Assembly: GCA_002352605.1 (NCBI GenBank)
Contig: DEIP01000108.1
Coordinates: 1 to 5,803, forward strand
Direction: 5' to 3'
Origin: Desulfobacteraceae bacterium UBA2771
GTDB lineage: Bacteria > Desulfobacterota > Desulfobacteria > Desulfobacterales > Desulfosarcinaceae
Length of the DNA stretch: 5,803 nucleotides
In this document: positions 5,664-5,803 of the stretch, piece by piece
Layout of the letters: every line of letters starts with the position of its first letter
Numbering within the stretch: position 1 is the stretch's first letter
Program-made: the position numbers and the translations under genes
The notes under the pieces: generated by a model
The model's input: the letters and a program-made list of their open reading frames with translations, nothing else
Told to the model about the DNA's origin: nothing
Databases searched by the model: none

Positions 5664-5693
5664 TCGGTTGAACCGAACGGTGTATCAGGATAC
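5664..5693. repeat. Two palindromes around the predicted start of PilZ transcription
   Basis: TCGGTT-G-AACCGA (5664-5676) has perfect 6-bp arms. GTATC-AG-GATAC (5682-5693) has perfect 5-bp arms and covers the predicted start site near 5688. Both lie in the 5' leader or start region of the PilZ gene and could be operator sites or small RNA hairpins. Confidence 0.45.
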
Positions 5694-5698
5694 CGAAA

Positions 5699-5714
5699 TA
5701 CAAGTTTCGTGCCA
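5699..5714 (-). promoter_or_regulatory. Sigma-54 (RpoN) promoter of the PilZ gene
   Basis: The reverse strand reads TGGCACGAAACTTGTA. The -24 element TGGCACG is a perfect match to the sigma-54 consensus (TGGCACG-N4-TTGCW), and the spacing from GG to the -12 dinucleotide is the required 10 bp. The only mismatch is GT instead of GC at -12. Transcription would start near 5688, leaving a leader of about 75 nt. Sigma-54 promoters need an enhancer-binding protein; its site would lie at the right edge of the window or beyond it. Confidence 0.6.
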
Positions 5715-5734
5715 CAGAAAATGATTGCCCCAAT

Positions 5735-5755
5735 GGACGGAAAAGTCCGTTTTTT
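5735..5755 (+). terminator. Rightward terminator-like hairpin upstream of the PilZ gene
   Basis: Plus strand ACGGA-AAAG-TCCGT (5737-5750), extendable by two G-T pairs, is followed by TTTTT (5751-5755) and C. This is intrinsic-terminator form for rightward transcription, but no plus-strand gene lies to its left. On the reverse strand it has no T tract. It could end an antisense transcript or be a leader attenuator for a gene beyond the window. Confidence 0.4.
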
Positions 5756-5803
5756 CAATGCAATTGATAAAATCCCGATTAGGGCGTTGATAAACCAATT
5801 TAT

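Overview
The window looks like a chromosomal segment of a Gram-negative bacterium. It encodes two outer-membrane-type lipoproteins, a murein lytic transglycosylase and a PilZ (c-di-GMP) protein, and has moderately GC-rich coding DNA. The style of the MltD protein, the stand-alone Fe-S scaffold and the lipoprotein suggests a sulfate-reducer-like deltaproteobacterium (Desulfobacterota, Desulfosarcina-like). That placement is inference from protein style, not proof.

Layout. Positions 1-642 (minus strand) hold a tRNA operon read as Thr(UGU)-Tyr(GUA)-Gly(UCC)-Thr(GGU), followed by the first 12 codons of tuf (EF-Tu). The order and anticodons match the E. coli thrU-tyrU-glyT-thrT-tufB operon. Positions 643-986 form a 344-nt divergent control region with a good sigma-70-type promoter for the tRNA-tuf operon, a 16-bp palindrome and weaker signals toward the plus strand. 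Positions 987-2861 (plus) encode an MltD-like lipoprotein with a transglycosylase domain and three LysM repeats, started by TTG. Positions 2959-3393 (minus, convergent) encode a small IscU/NifU-N-type Fe-S scaffold with its own promoter. Positions 3651-4196 (plus) encode a 181-aa lipoprotein of unknown function. Its stop codon is the loop of a hairpin that also serves as a terminator for the convergent gene. Positions 4248-5612 (minus) encode a 454-aa protein with a degenerate J-domain-like N-terminus, a long Ala-rich coiled coil and a C-terminal PilZ domain. It is preceded by a strong sigma-54 promoter match and several palindromes.

The genes do not form one pathway. Each protein-coding gene after the tRNA-tuf operon appears to be its own transcription unit, alternating in strand. 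The most interesting part is 4248-5803: a c-di-GMP effector of unusual architecture, probably under sigma-54 control, with a C9 homopolymer in its coding strand that could switch the frame between its N-terminal and C-terminal parts.
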